5,032 nucleotides of DNA from Thermomonas sp. (GTDB taxonomy: Bacteria; Pseudomonadota; Gammaproteobacteria; Xanthomonadales; Xanthomonadaceae). The position numbers were made by a program, and so were the translations under genes. The notes under the pieces are model-generated. The model ran no database searches. It saw only the letters and a list, made by a program, of their open reading frames with translations, and was not told the DNA's origin. Location of the stretch: assembly GCA_024711415.1 (NCBI GenBank), contig JANJSW010000090.1, forward strand, positions 1 to 5,032, read 5' to 3'. Shown here piece after piece: positions 1-5,032 of this stretch (position 1 is its first letter; the number at the start of each line of letters is the position of its first letter).

Positions 1-1177
1 CGATGCCACCGTCCAGGCCGATGAAGATGCCGAAATCGGTGATCGACTTGATCTGGCCTTCGACCTTGTCGCCCTTCTTGTGGATGGCGGCGAAGGTTTC
101 CCACGGGTTGCTGGTGACCTGCTTGATGCCCAGCGAGATGCGGCGACGCTCTTCGTCCACGTCCAGCACCATGACCTCGAGCTCGTCACCGACCTGCACC
201 ACCTTGGCCGGGTTGACGTTCTTGTTGGTCCAGTCCATCTCGGACACGTGCACCAGGCCTTCCACGCCCGGCTCGATCTCGACGAACGCGCCGTAATCGG
301 TGACGTTGGAGACCTTGCCGAACACGCGGCAGTTGGACGGGTAGCGACGGGCGATGTTGTCCCACGGATCCTCGCCCAGCTGCTTCAGGCCTAGCGACAC
401 GCGGTTGCGCTCGCGGTCGTACTTGAGCACGCGGACGTCCAGCTCCTGGCCCACTTCGACCACTTCGGACGGATGACGCACGCGCTTCCACGCCATGTCG
501 GTGATGTGCAGCAGGCCGTCGATGCCGCCGAGGTCGACGAACGCGCCGTAGTCGGTCAGGTTCTTGACCACGCCCTTGAGCACGGCGCCCTCGACCAGCT
601 TCTCCATCAGCTGCTCGCGCTCTTCCGAATGCTCGGTCTCGACCACCGCGCGGCGGGAGACGACCACGTTGTTGCGCTTGCGGTCGAGCTTGATGAGCTT
701 GAACTCCAGCTCCTTGCCTTCCAGGTAGACCGGGTCGCGGACCGGGCGCACGTCGACCAGCGAGCCCGGCAGGAACGCGCGGACGTCCTTGATGTCGACG
801 GTGAAGCCGCCCTTCACCTTGCCGCTGATGCGGCCGACGATGGTGGCGTTGGCTTCCAGCGCCTCCTCCAGCTCGTCCCACACCATGGCGCGCTTGGCCT
901 TCTCGCGCGACAGCACGGTTTCGCCAAAGCCGTTTTCCAGCGAGTCGAGGGCGACCTTGACCTCGTCGCCGATGCCGACGTCGATTTCACCGGCGTCGTT
1001 GCGGAACTGTTCGATCGGGACGATGCCCTCGGACTTCAGGCCGGCGTTGATGACCACGACGTCATTGCGGACGTCGACCACGATGCCCTTGACGATGGCG
1101 CCGGGCTTGATCTTGGCCCAATTGGCCTGGCTGGCTTCAAACAGTTCGGCGAAGGATTCGGTAGCTACGGAGTTCAT
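1..1177 (-). CDS. rpsA: 30S ribosomal protein S1, N-terminal 392 residues (gene cut by window edge)
   Basis: S1 is the large RNA-binding protein of the small ribosomal subunit that brings mRNA, especially mRNA with weak Shine-Dalgarno sites, to the 30S particle. Reading starts at the ATG whose complement is 1175-1177 and stays open to the window edge, so the stop lies outside. The N-terminus ([12 protein letters not shown]) matches the Escherichia coli start TESFAQLFEES with a few extra residues. S1 (OB-fold) repeats are visible at about residues 24-90, 108-175, 195-263 and 280-350, with a fifth beginning near 367. The DYGAF/DFGIF motif recurs at residues 209-213, 294-298 and 381-385. The linker signature [10 protein letters not shown] is also present. 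The usual length is about 557-561 residues, so roughly 165 are missing, covering the rest of repeat 5 and repeat 6. The upstream neighbour is cmk, 163 bases away, which is the conserved order. The Shine-Dalgarno site is weak, only GAG seven bases before ATG. Identification is essentially certain. Confidence 0.98.
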   Translation of the reverse strand, partial: MNSVATESFAELFEASQANWAKIKPGAIVKGIVVDVRNDVVVINAGLKSEGIVPIEQFRNDAGEIDVGIGDEVKVALDSLENGFGETVLSREKAKRAMVWDELEEALEANATIVGRISGKVKGGFTVDIKDVRAFLPGSLVDVRPVRDPVYLEGKELEFKLIKLDRKRNNVVVSRRAVVETEHSEEREQLMEKLVEGAVLKGVVKNLTDYGAFVDLGGIDGLLHITDMAWKRVRHPSEVVEVGQELDVRVLKYDRERNRVSLGLKQLGEDPWDNIARRYPSNCRVFGKVSNVTDYGAFVEIEPGVEGLVHVSEMDWTNKNVNPAKVVQVGDELEVMVLDVDEERRRISLGIKQVTSNPWETFAAIHKKGDKVEGQIKSITDFGIFIGLDGGI

Positions 1178-1340
1178 GAAAAATCTCGGGTGGATACACA
1201 GGCGGCCCACAGCAACGGGGCGGCCCACCTTGGGTTGGTTGGCGTTCGCGCAGGAGGCGCTTGGCCATGTGTGGACGGAGGAAAACCGCAGGCACGGATG
1301 TGCCCGCGGAACTGTGTCTGCAGCGCTGGAACCGGAGCCG
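1178..1340 (-). promoter_or_regulatory. cmk-rpsA intergenic region / rpsA leader
   Basis: This 163-base stretch separates the cmk stop from the rpsA ATG and contains no plausible gene. The mRNA-sense strand has no strong Shine-Dalgarno: the best match is GAG followed by ATTTTTC and then ATG. It also has no -35/-10 pair I would defend. It holds a 10-base direct repeat (1201-1210, 1219-1228). GGTGG in the upstream repeat could pair with CCACC just before the GAG, which would fold the initiation region. In E. coli, rpsA has a similarly poor Shine-Dalgarno and is autoregulated by S1 through a structured leader. An equivalent role here is inference from position and features only. Confidence 0.45.
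1201..1228. repeat. Pair of 10-base direct repeats in the rpsA leader
   Basis: GGCGGCCCAC occurs at 1201-1210 and again, exactly, at 1219-1228, giving an 18-base period with an 8-base spacer (AGCAACGG). In the rpsA mRNA sense it reads GTGGGCCGCC twice, about 25 to 50 bases before the start codon. It could be a chance repeat in GC-rich DNA, a duplicated protein-binding site spaced a little under two helical turns, or alternative arms of an RNA fold. Function is unknown. Confidence 0.5.
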
Positions 1341-2021
1341 TCAGGCCGTATGGCGGGTGACGACGTCCAATACCCGGGCGACAACCGCATCGATGGGCAG
1401 GCCGGTGGTGTCGATGAGGACGGCATCGGTTGCCGGACGCAGCGGCGCCACCGCGCGACTGGCATCGCGGGCATCGCGGGCGAGGATCTCGCGCAGCAGA
1501 CCGTCGATTGTGACCGAAACCCCTTTGTCTTTCAACTGCTTATAGCGCCTCTCCGCGCGCTCCTCGGCGCTGGCGGTCAAAAACACCTTGTGACCGGCAT
1601 CGGGAAAGATCACCGTCCCCATGTCGCGGCCGTCGGCCACCAGCCCCGGCGGCTGGCGGAAGGCGCGCTGGCGCTCCTTCAGGGCCGAGCGAACCTCGGG
1701 GATGGCGGCGATGGCGGAGGCCGCCGCGCCGGCGGTTTCGGTGCGCAGCTCCAGGGTGGCGTCGACGCCGTTGACGATGACCCGCGGCTCGCCGTCGCCG
1801 TCGTCGCGGAAACCGACCTCGGTATCGAAGGTGCAGCGCACCAGCGCCGAGGCATCGGACAGGTCCAGGTCCGACCAGCCCGCGGCGATCCCCACGGCGC
1901 GGTACAACGCGCCGGAATCGAGGTAGTGCCAGCCCAGCCGGGCGGCGACAAGGCGACTGATGGTGCCCTTGCCGGAGCCGGAAGGGCCGTCGATGGTGAG
2001 AACCGGGACGGATGAATTCAT
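1341..2021 (-). CDS. cmk: Cytidylate kinase
   Basis: Cytosolic (d)CMP kinase: phosphorylates CMP and dCMP to the diphosphates with ATP, recycling pyrimidine nucleotides for RNA, DNA and phospholipid synthesis. The 226-residue product is close to the usual 220-230. Visible features are the P-loop GPSGSGKGT at residues 12-20, the substrate-side motif LDSGALYR at 34-41, the strongly conserved [14 protein letters not shown] at 129-142, the lid-region arginines in [10 protein letters not shown], and the C-terminal RD...APLRPA.DA signature. The chosen start is the ATG complementary to 2019-2021, giving [15 protein letters not shown] as in the family. An in-frame ATG three codons upstream (2028-2030) is an alternative. 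Neither has a strong Shine-Dalgarno. The frame stays open further upstream to 2159, but that extension overlaps the rpmJ promoter and leader and has no family support. rpsA follows downstream on the same strand. No aroA precedes it here, because rpmJ diverges from the other side. Confidence 0.97.
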   Translation of the reverse strand: MNSSVPVLTIDGPSGSGKGTISRLVAARLGWHYLDSGALYRAVGIAAGWSDLDLSDASALVRCTFDTEVGFRDDGDGEPRVIVNGVDATLELRTETAGAAASAIAAIPEVRSALKERQRAFRQPPGLVADGRDMGTVIFPDAGHKVFLTASAEERAERRYKQLKDKGVSVTIDGLLREILARDARDASRAVAPLRPATDAVLIDTTGLPIDAVVARVLDVVTRHTA

Positions 2022-2028
2022 GCCCGGC

Positions 2029-2034
2029 ATTATG
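2029..2034 (-). promoter_or_regulatory. Possible -10 element for cmk
   Basis: On the minus strand these bases read CATAAT, five of six matches to TATAAT, in otherwise GC-rich DNA. Transcription would begin about at the cmk ATG at 2021, making a leaderless or nearly leaderless mRNA, which would fit the lack of a Shine-Dalgarno. No acceptable -35 lies 16-18 bases upstream, and the hexamer overlaps the alternative ATG at 2030. Weak evidence. Confidence 0.2.
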
Positions 2035-2084
2035 GAACCAACCCGCCGGCGGCGCAGGCCGCGCGAAGGAAACATCCCAACCTG

Positions 2085-2114
2085 TTGAAAAGGCAGCCGA
2101 ATACCCGTTAGAAT
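2085..2114 (+). promoter_or_regulatory. Sigma70-type promoter for rpmJ
   Basis: TTGAAA at 2085-2090 (five of six to TTGACA) is followed after an 18-base spacer by TAGAAT at 2109-2114 (five of six to TATAAT). Transcription would start near 2121, giving a leader of about 37 bases that carries GAGG at 2147-2150, seven bases before the rpmJ ATG. This is the best promoter match in the window and fits a highly expressed ribosomal protein gene. It lies in the 136-base gap between the divergent cmk and rpmJ starts. Confidence 0.75.
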
Positions 2115-2157
2115 GCGCGGCTTCGCGTCATCCCATTCCATTTGCCGAGGTTTCATC

Positions 2158-2283
2158 ATGAAGGTCCTGTCCTCCCTGAAGTCGGCGAAGGCCCGTCACC
2201 GCGACTGCAAGGTGGTTCGCCGTCGTGGCAAGGTCTTCGTGATCTGCAAGTCCAACCCGCGTTTCAAGGCGCGCCAGCGCTGA
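2158..2283 (+). CDS. rpmJ: 50S ribosomal protein L36, B type (YkgO-like, C-minus)
   Basis: Encodes a 41-residue, very basic protein of the large ribosomal subunit, which lies near the peptidyl-transferase side on 23S rRNA. It starts [14 protein letters not shown] and ends in [10 protein letters not shown], matching the B-type (YkgO) form, which carries a short insertion compared with the 37-38 residue classical form. Classical L36 binds zinc with Cys-Cys-Cys-His. Here the equivalents are His14, Cys17, Cys30 and Phe36, so at least the last ligand is lost and zinc binding is doubtful. ATG at 2158 has GAGG seven bases upstream, and a strong promoter sits in front. A stem-loop terminator at 2329-2352 makes it a single-gene unit, away from the spc operon where classical rpmJ lies. 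In enterobacteria the B form is a Zur-controlled spare; I see no Zur-like operator here, and in xanthomonads it is probably the ordinary copy (inference). The gene symbol follows common annotation; ykgO or rpmJ2 is also used. Confidence 0.95.
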   Translation: MKVLSSLKSAKARHRDCKVVRRRGKVFVICKSNPRFKARQR

Positions 2284-2298
2284 GACCGGCGTGAAGGT

Positions 2299-2317
2299 GC
2301 CGCGCCCTGTGCGCGGC
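2299..2317 (+). other. GC-rich hairpin after rpmJ
   Basis: GCCGCGC (2299-2305) and GCGCGGC (2311-2317) form a perfect seven-base-pair stem with a five-base loop (CCTGT), starting 15 bases after the rpmJ stop. No T run follows, so it is not a terminator by itself. It may shield the short rpmJ mRNA from 3' exonucleases, or assist the stronger hairpin 12 bases further on. Role inferred from position only. Confidence 0.5.
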
Positions 2318-2328
2318 CCGACCCCGTG

Positions 2329-2352
2329 AAGGCCGCCGCAAGGCGGCCTTTT
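2329..2352 (+). terminator. Rho-independent terminator of rpmJ
   Basis: AAGGCCGCC (2329-2337) pairs perfectly with GGCGGCCTT (2342-2350) around a GCAA tetraloop of the stable GNRA class, and the stem runs into TTTT (2349-2352). The T run is short, as is common in GC-rich genomes. It lies 45 bases after the rpmJ stop and before the next gene's start signals, so it separates rpmJ from the downstream genes. Confidence 0.85.
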
Positions 2353-2363
2353 GCGTATCGGCA

Positions 2364-2369
2364 TAGAAT
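2364..2369 (+). promoter_or_regulatory. Possible -10 element for the small exported protein gene
   Basis: TAGAAT, identical to the rpmJ -10, lies 29 bases before the ATG at 2399. Transcription would start near 2376 and leave a leader of about 23 bases with a good Shine-Dalgarno (GGGAG, 2387-2391). The expected -35 position falls inside the rpmJ terminator stem and does not resemble TTGACA, so support is only the hexamer and the need for a new promoter after a terminator. Confidence 0.35.
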
Positions 2370-2398
2370 CCGGCCTCCAACCCATCGGGAGCTCCGCC

Positions 2399-2728
2399 AT
2401 GCGCCGCACGTCCCGCATCCTCGTCCTCGCCCTGCTTGCCACCGCCTCCGGAATCGCCTGCGCCGGCGACACGCTGCTGATCCAGCGCGTCCAGGAAGAG
2501 CCGGGCAGCCTGCCCGCGCGCGGCCTGCGCATGGCCCAGGTGGAAGCCCGTTACGGTGCACCGGCCGAGCGCCTGGACCGTCGCGGTGGCCAGAAGCGGG
2601 CGTGGCCGGTCATCGACCGCTGGGTCTATCCCGCCTTCACCGTCTATTTCGAGAAAGGCCGGGTGATCGACGCGGTGGCCAACAAGGCCGGCGCGGACGA
2701 GATCGGCCCCAAGCCGGCTGCCCGCTGA
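2399..2728 (+). CDS. Small exported protein, possibly BamE/SmpA-OmlA-like
   Basis: A 109-residue protein that I do not recognise by name. Residues 1-22 form a clear Sec signal peptide: arginines at 2, 3 and 6, a hydrophobic core ILVLALLATASGIACA, and a likely signal peptidase I site after Ala20-Cys21-Ala22. Cys21 could instead be a lipobox cysteine, but the preceding Gly-Ile-Ala is a poor lipobox. The mature part has about 87 residues. It includes a GLRMAQVEARYGAP segment and then a DRWVYPAFTVYFEKGRVIDA segment. This pattern (helix with G..M.QV...G.P, then an aromatic strand ending in F..G.V) resembles the small SmpA/OmlA (BamE) domain, which is inference by eye. The mature protein is probably periplasmic. 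The start is fixed by GGGAG seven bases before ATG. aguA begins 53 bases downstream on the same strand, so cotranscription is possible, but no functional link to agmatine is evident. Confidence 0.8.
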   Translation: MRRTSRILVLALLATASGIACAGDTLLIQRVQEEPGSLPARGLRMAQVEARYGAPAERLDRRGGQKRAWPVIDRWVYPAFTVYFEKGRVIDAVANKAGADEIGPKPAAR

Positions 2729-2745
2729 CGCCATCCCTCCCCCCA

Positions 2746-2765
2746 TCCTGCGCCGCGGCGCGGGA
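2746..2765 (+). other. Hairpin upstream of aguA
   Basis: TCCTGCGC (2746-2753) pairs with GCGCGGGA (2758-2765) around a CGCG loop: eight pairs, including one T-G wobble, with a perfect 12-base palindrome (2750-2761) at its core. It lies in the 53-base gap before aguA, ending 16 bases before the ATG. Lacking a T run, it is unlikely to be a full terminator. It buries the only GGGA purine stretch before aguA, so it might influence aguA translation or mRNA processing. Speculative. Confidence 0.35.
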
Positions 2766-2781
2766 CTTCCCTGCAGAACCG

Positions 2782-3828
2782 ATGACCGAAACTTCCGTGC
2801 GCTTCCCCGCCGAGTGGGAACCCCAGTCGGCGATCCTGATCGCGTGGCCGCATGCCGGCACCGACTGGGCCGACCGCCTTGGCGATGTCGAGGACACCTA
2901 CATCGCGCTGGTGCAGGCGATCACCCGCTTCCAGCCGGTGCTGATCTGCGTGGCCGACGACGACGTCGAAACCTATGCCGACATCCGCCTGCGCTCCAAC
3001 CGGGTGGACATGGCGCGCGTCCGGTTCGTGACCGTCGCCTACGACGACACCTGGCTGCGCGATTCCGGGCCCATCTCGCTGCGTGACGGCGACCGCCTGC
3101 GCCTGCTCGATTTCCGCTTCACCGCCTGGGGCGGCAAGTTCGAAGCCGGCCGCGACGACCTGCTGGTGGAAACGCTGGCCGCGCAGGGCGTGTTCGGCGA
3201 TGCCGCGCGCCAGCGCATCGATTTCGCGCTCGAAGGCGGCGGCATCGAGACCGACGGCAACGGCACCCTGCTCACCACCTGGCACTGCCTGCATGAGCGC
3301 CATCCCGACGCCAGCCGCGAGGCGCTGACCGCGCAGCTGTCGGCATGGCTGCACCAGGAGCGCGTGCTGTGGCTGGACCACGGTACGCTGGAGGGCGACG
3401 ACACCGACGCCCATATCGACACCCTGGCTCGCTTCGCGCCCGGCGATGCGATCGTGTTCCAGGCCTGCGATGACGAGGCGGACTCGCATTACCCCGACCT
3501 CAAGGCGATGGCCGACGAGATCGCCGCGCTGCGCACCCGTGACGGCATGCCGTATCGCCTGTTCCCGCTGCCGTGGGCCAGGCCCGTCCTCGACTCCGGC
3601 GAAGACGGCCAGCCGCGCCGCCTTGCCGCCAGCTATGCCAACTTCCTGATCATCAACGGCGCGGTGTTGATGCCGGCTTACGGCGATGCGGCCGACAATG
3701 CCGCGGCCGCGGTGCTGGCGCAGGCGTTCCCCGGCCGCGAAATCGTGCAGGTACCCTGCCGCCCGCTGATCTGGCAGAACGGCAGCCTGCACTGCATCAC
3801 CATGCAATTGCCGGAGGGTCTGGTCTGA
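2782..3828 (+). CDS. aguA: Agmatine deiminase (agmatine iminohydrolase)
   Basis: Hydrolyses agmatine, the decarboxylation product of arginine, to N-carbamoylputrescine and ammonia in the cytosol, the first of two steps to putrescine. The 348-residue product is within the family range and belongs to the peptidyl-arginine-deiminase/guanidino-group-modifying superfamily. Motifs in order are RFPAEWEPQSAILIAWPH near residues 7-24, DTWLRDSGPI at 89-98, FRFTAWGGKF after it, EGGGIETDG at 151-159, DDTDAHIDTLARF with the catalytic-type His211 at 206-218, and GSLHCIT at 334-340 with the nucleophile Cys338. Many homologues have Gly where Ala210 precedes the histidine, a mild substitution. The start is the ATG at 2782 because homology begins at once. 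The Shine-Dalgarno is poor, and the frame stays open upstream to 2326 without family similarity. The stop shares a base with the aguB start (TGATG), so the two are translationally coupled. Annotation as a generic peptidyl-arginine deiminase is possible, but aguB next door argues for agmatine. Confidence 0.96.
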   Translation: MTETSVRFPAEWEPQSAILIAWPHAGTDWADRLGDVEDTYIALVQAITRFQPVLICVADDDVETYADIRLRSNRVDMARVRFVTVAYDDTWLRDSGPISLRDGDRLRLLDFRFTAWGGKFEAGRDDLLVETLAAQGVFGDAARQRIDFALEGGGIETDGNGTLLTTWHCLHERHPDASREALTAQLSAWLHQERVLWLDHGTLEGDDTDAHIDTLARFAPGDAIVFQACDDEADSHYPDLKAMADEIAALRTRDGMPYRLFPLPWARPVLDSGEDGQPRRLAASYANFLIINGAVLMPAYGDAADNAAAAVLAQAFPGREIVQVPCRPLIWQNGSLHCITMQLPEGLV

Positions 3829-4715
3829 TGTCCAGGTACAGCAAGCTTCCCGTCGCTCTGGTGCAGGAGCGCAACCATGGCGACGCCGAGGCCAACCTCG
3901 CGGTGATCGAAACCCGCGTGGCCGAGGCTGCGAAATCGGGGGCGAAACTCGTCCTGCTGCAGGAACTGCACAACGGCGCGTACTTCTGCCAGCACGAGTC
4001 GGTGGACGAATTCGACCTGGCCGAACCCATTCCCGGCCCTTCGACCGCGCGCCTGTCGGTGCTGGCGAAGCAGCACGGCGTGGTGCTGGTCAGTTCGCTG
4101 TTCGAGAAGCGCGCGACCGGGCTGTACCACAACACCGCGGTGGTGTTCGACGCCGACGGCAGCACCGCGGGCAAGTACCGCAAGATGCACATCCCCGACG
4201 ATCCGGGCTTCTACGAGAAGTTCTACTTCACGCCGGGCGACCTCGGCTTCACGCCCATCGACACTTCGGTGGGCCGGCTGGGCGTGCTGGTGTGCTGGGA
4301 TCAGTGGTATCCGGAAGGCGCCCGACTGATGGCGCTGGCCGGCGCCGAGCTGCTGCTGTATCCCACCGCGATCGGCTGGGACCCGGACGATGCGCAGGAC
4401 GAGAAGACCCGCCAGCGCGATGCCTGGGTGCTCAGCCACCGCGACCATGCCGTGGCCAACGGCCTGCCGGTACTGTCGTGCAACCGCGTCGGCCATGAGG
4501 TTTCGCCGCTGGGCGCATCCGGCATCGATTTCTGGGGCAACAGCCACGTGCTGGGGCCGCAGGGCGAGTTCATCGCCGAAGCCGGCACCGAGCCGACCCT
4601 GCTGCTGGCCGAGGTGGACATGCAGCGCAGCGAACACGTGCGCCGGATCTGGCCGTTCCTGCGCGACCGCCGCATCGACGCCTACGGCGACCTGACGAAG
4701 CGCTACCGTGACTGA
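3828..4715 (+). CDS. aguB: N-carbamoylputrescine amidase
   Basis: Hydrolyses N-carbamoylputrescine to putrescine, CO2 and ammonia, completing the agmatine route begun by AguA. It is a cytosolic nitrilase-superfamily amidohydrolase of 295 residues, the usual length. The Glu-Lys-Cys triad is intact: Glu46 in LLQELHNGAYFCQ, Lys119 in GKYRKMHIPDDPGF, and Cys156 in LVCWDQWYPEGAR. The segments PDDPGFYEKFYFTPGD and LLLYPTAIGW are typical of the AguB subfamily rather than of beta-ureidopropionases. The ATG overlaps the aguA stop by one base, and GGAGG at 3813-3817 lies ten bases upstream within aguA, so both coupling and a separate ribosome site can drive translation. The downstream TraB-family gene starts inside the aguB 3' end. 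Regulation is presumably that of the shared aguA transcript; no internal promoter was seen. Confidence 0.97.
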   Translation: MSRYSKLPVALVQERNHGDAEANLAVIETRVAEAAKSGAKLVLLQELHNGAYFCQHESVDEFDLAEPIPGPSTARLSVLAKQHGVVLVSSLFEKRATGLYHNTAVVFDADGSTAGKYRKMHIPDDPGFYEKFYFTPGDLGFTPIDTSVGRLGVLVCWDQWYPEGARLMALAGAELLLYPTAIGWDPDDAQDEKTRQRDAWVLSHRDHAVANGLPVLSCNRVGHEVSPLGASGIDFWGNSHVLGPQGEFIAEAGTEPTLLLAEVDMQRSEHVRRIWPFLRDRRIDAYGDLTKRYRD

Positions 4716-5032
4716 GGCCGCCACGCAGGACAGCGCCAGCTACGCCGGCCAGCCCGTCATCGAGCTGGAGCGCGACGGCGTCCGCTACACCCTGCTGGGC
4801 ACCGCCCACGTGTCCAAGGCCAGCATCGACGCGGTCAACGCCGCCATCGACAGCGGCCGCTTCGACGCGGTGGCGGTGGAACTGGACGAGCAGCGCCACA
4901 AGGCGCTGACCCAGCCCGACGCGCTGGCGCAGCTGGATCTGGTCAAGGTGATCCGCGAGAAGAAGGTGGCGCCGTTTGCCGCCAACCTGGCGCTGGCGGC
5001 CTACCAGCGCCGGCTGGCAGAACAGCTGGGCA
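4708..5032 (+). CDS. TraB/PrgY-family protein, N-terminal 108 residues (gene cut by window edge)
   Basis: The visible part matches the start of the TraB/PrgY family, which is related to Tiki proteases: a short strand, then LLGTAHVSKASID with the conserved Gly31-x-x-His34, and AVAVELDEQR with Glu58, Asp60 and Arg63. It then has the helical stretch ending AAYQRRLAEQLG. In the related Tiki proteins, GxxH and Glu residues build a metal-dependent active site. Bacterial members usually end in membrane helices, which would lie beyond the window. PrgY of Enterococcus limits sex-pheromone activity, but chromosomal homologues in proteobacteria have no settled function, and the name does not imply conjugation here. 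The start is the GTG at 4708, because the frame is stopped by TGA at 4693-4695 and no other start lies between. It overlaps aguB by eight bases, with only a weak purine stretch (GACGAAG) as ribosome site, so it is probably translated by coupling from aguB. Confidence 0.88.
   Translation, partial: MTEAATQDSASYAGQPVIELERDGVRYTLLGTAHVSKASIDAVNAAIDSGRFDAVAVELDEQRHKALTQPDALAQLDLVKVIREKKVAPFAANLALAAYQRRLAEQLG

Noticed and set aside
281..556. Near-identical DNA segments at 281-301 and 536-556, 255 bases apart
   Set aside because: They encode the same DYGAFV motif of successive S1 domains (85 codons apart), so the repeat is explained by the protein's domain repeats.
473..1360. 295-codon open frame on the plus strand opposite rpsA, and other long antisense frames there
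   Set aside because: It lies antisense to unmistakable rpsA coding sequence, has low-complexity composition rich in Asp, Val, His and Leu, and shows no domain. Long shadow frames are expected in GC-rich DNA.
2022..2159. N-terminal extension of cmk to an ATG near 2159
   Set aside because: It would overlap the rpmJ promoter and leader. Cytidylate kinases begin only about ten residues before the P-loop, which fits the ATG at 2021.
2750..2761. 12-base perfect palindrome as a regulator operator
   Set aside because: It consists only of G and C in GC-rich DNA and is better described as the core of the 2746-2765 stem-loop. No known operator resembles it.
2326..2781. Upstream in-frame extension of aguA (about 152 codons)
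   Set aside because: It overlaps the rpmJ terminator and the signal-peptide gene at 2399-2728, is very Arg/Pro/Gly rich, and lies outside the family's length and homology.
2644..3807. 387-codon open frame on the minus strand opposite aguA
   Set aside because: aguA on the plus strand carries all family motifs. The antisense product is a GC-codon shadow with no recognisable features or ribosome site.
3678..4724. 348-codon open frame on the minus strand opposite aguB
   Set aside because: Same reasoning: the plus-strand aguB triad and subfamily motifs are intact and explain the sequence.
4708..5032. Conjugation or plasmid-transfer function suggested by the TraB name
   Set aside because: No other transfer, relaxase or plasmid genes are present and the surroundings are housekeeping genes. 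The family name is historical and unrelated to the type IV secretion TraB.

Overview
The window looks like chromosomal DNA from a high-GC gammaproteobacterium (by eye about two thirds G+C). The order Lysobacterales/Xanthomonadales (Xanthomonas, Lysobacter or Luteimonas-like) is the best fit. The evidence is a ribosomal protein S1 very close to the enterobacterial one, a 41-residue B-type ribosomal protein L36 of the kind I associate with xanthomonads, and an aguA-aguB agmatine pathway. The genus is an inference. Base composition and codon use look uniform, with no sign of insertion sequences, integrases, CRISPR arrays, tRNAs or rRNAs.

Left part, minus strand (1-2021): cmk (cytidylate kinase) is followed by rpsA (30S protein S1), which runs off the left edge after 392 codons. 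This is the conserved cmk-rpsA pair. The 163-base gap between them is the rpsA leader. It holds a 10-base direct repeat and only a weak ribosome binding site.

Middle, plus strand (2022-2398): a 136-base divergent intergenic region carries a good sigma70-type promoter for rpmJ, the B-type L36 gene. rpmJ is a single-gene unit closed by a GC-rich stem-loop with a T run, preceded by a second perfect hairpin.

Right part, plus strand (2399-5032): a small exported protein of the BamE/SmpA-OmlA type (tentative) is followed 53 bases later by aguA (agmatine deiminase), aguB (N-carbamoylputrescine amidase) and the start of a TraB/PrgY-family gene. The last three genes overlap (TGATG, then an 8-base overlap), so they are almost certainly one translationally coupled operon. 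AguA and AguB together convert agmatine to putrescine with release of two ammonia and one CO2. The role of the TraB-family protein in this operon is unknown.

Most of the window is ordinary housekeeping sequence. I found no convincing new system. The points most worth a second look are the coupling of a TraB-family gene to the agmatine operon, the zinc-ligand-depleted L36 under its own strong promoter, and the leader structures before rpsA and aguA.
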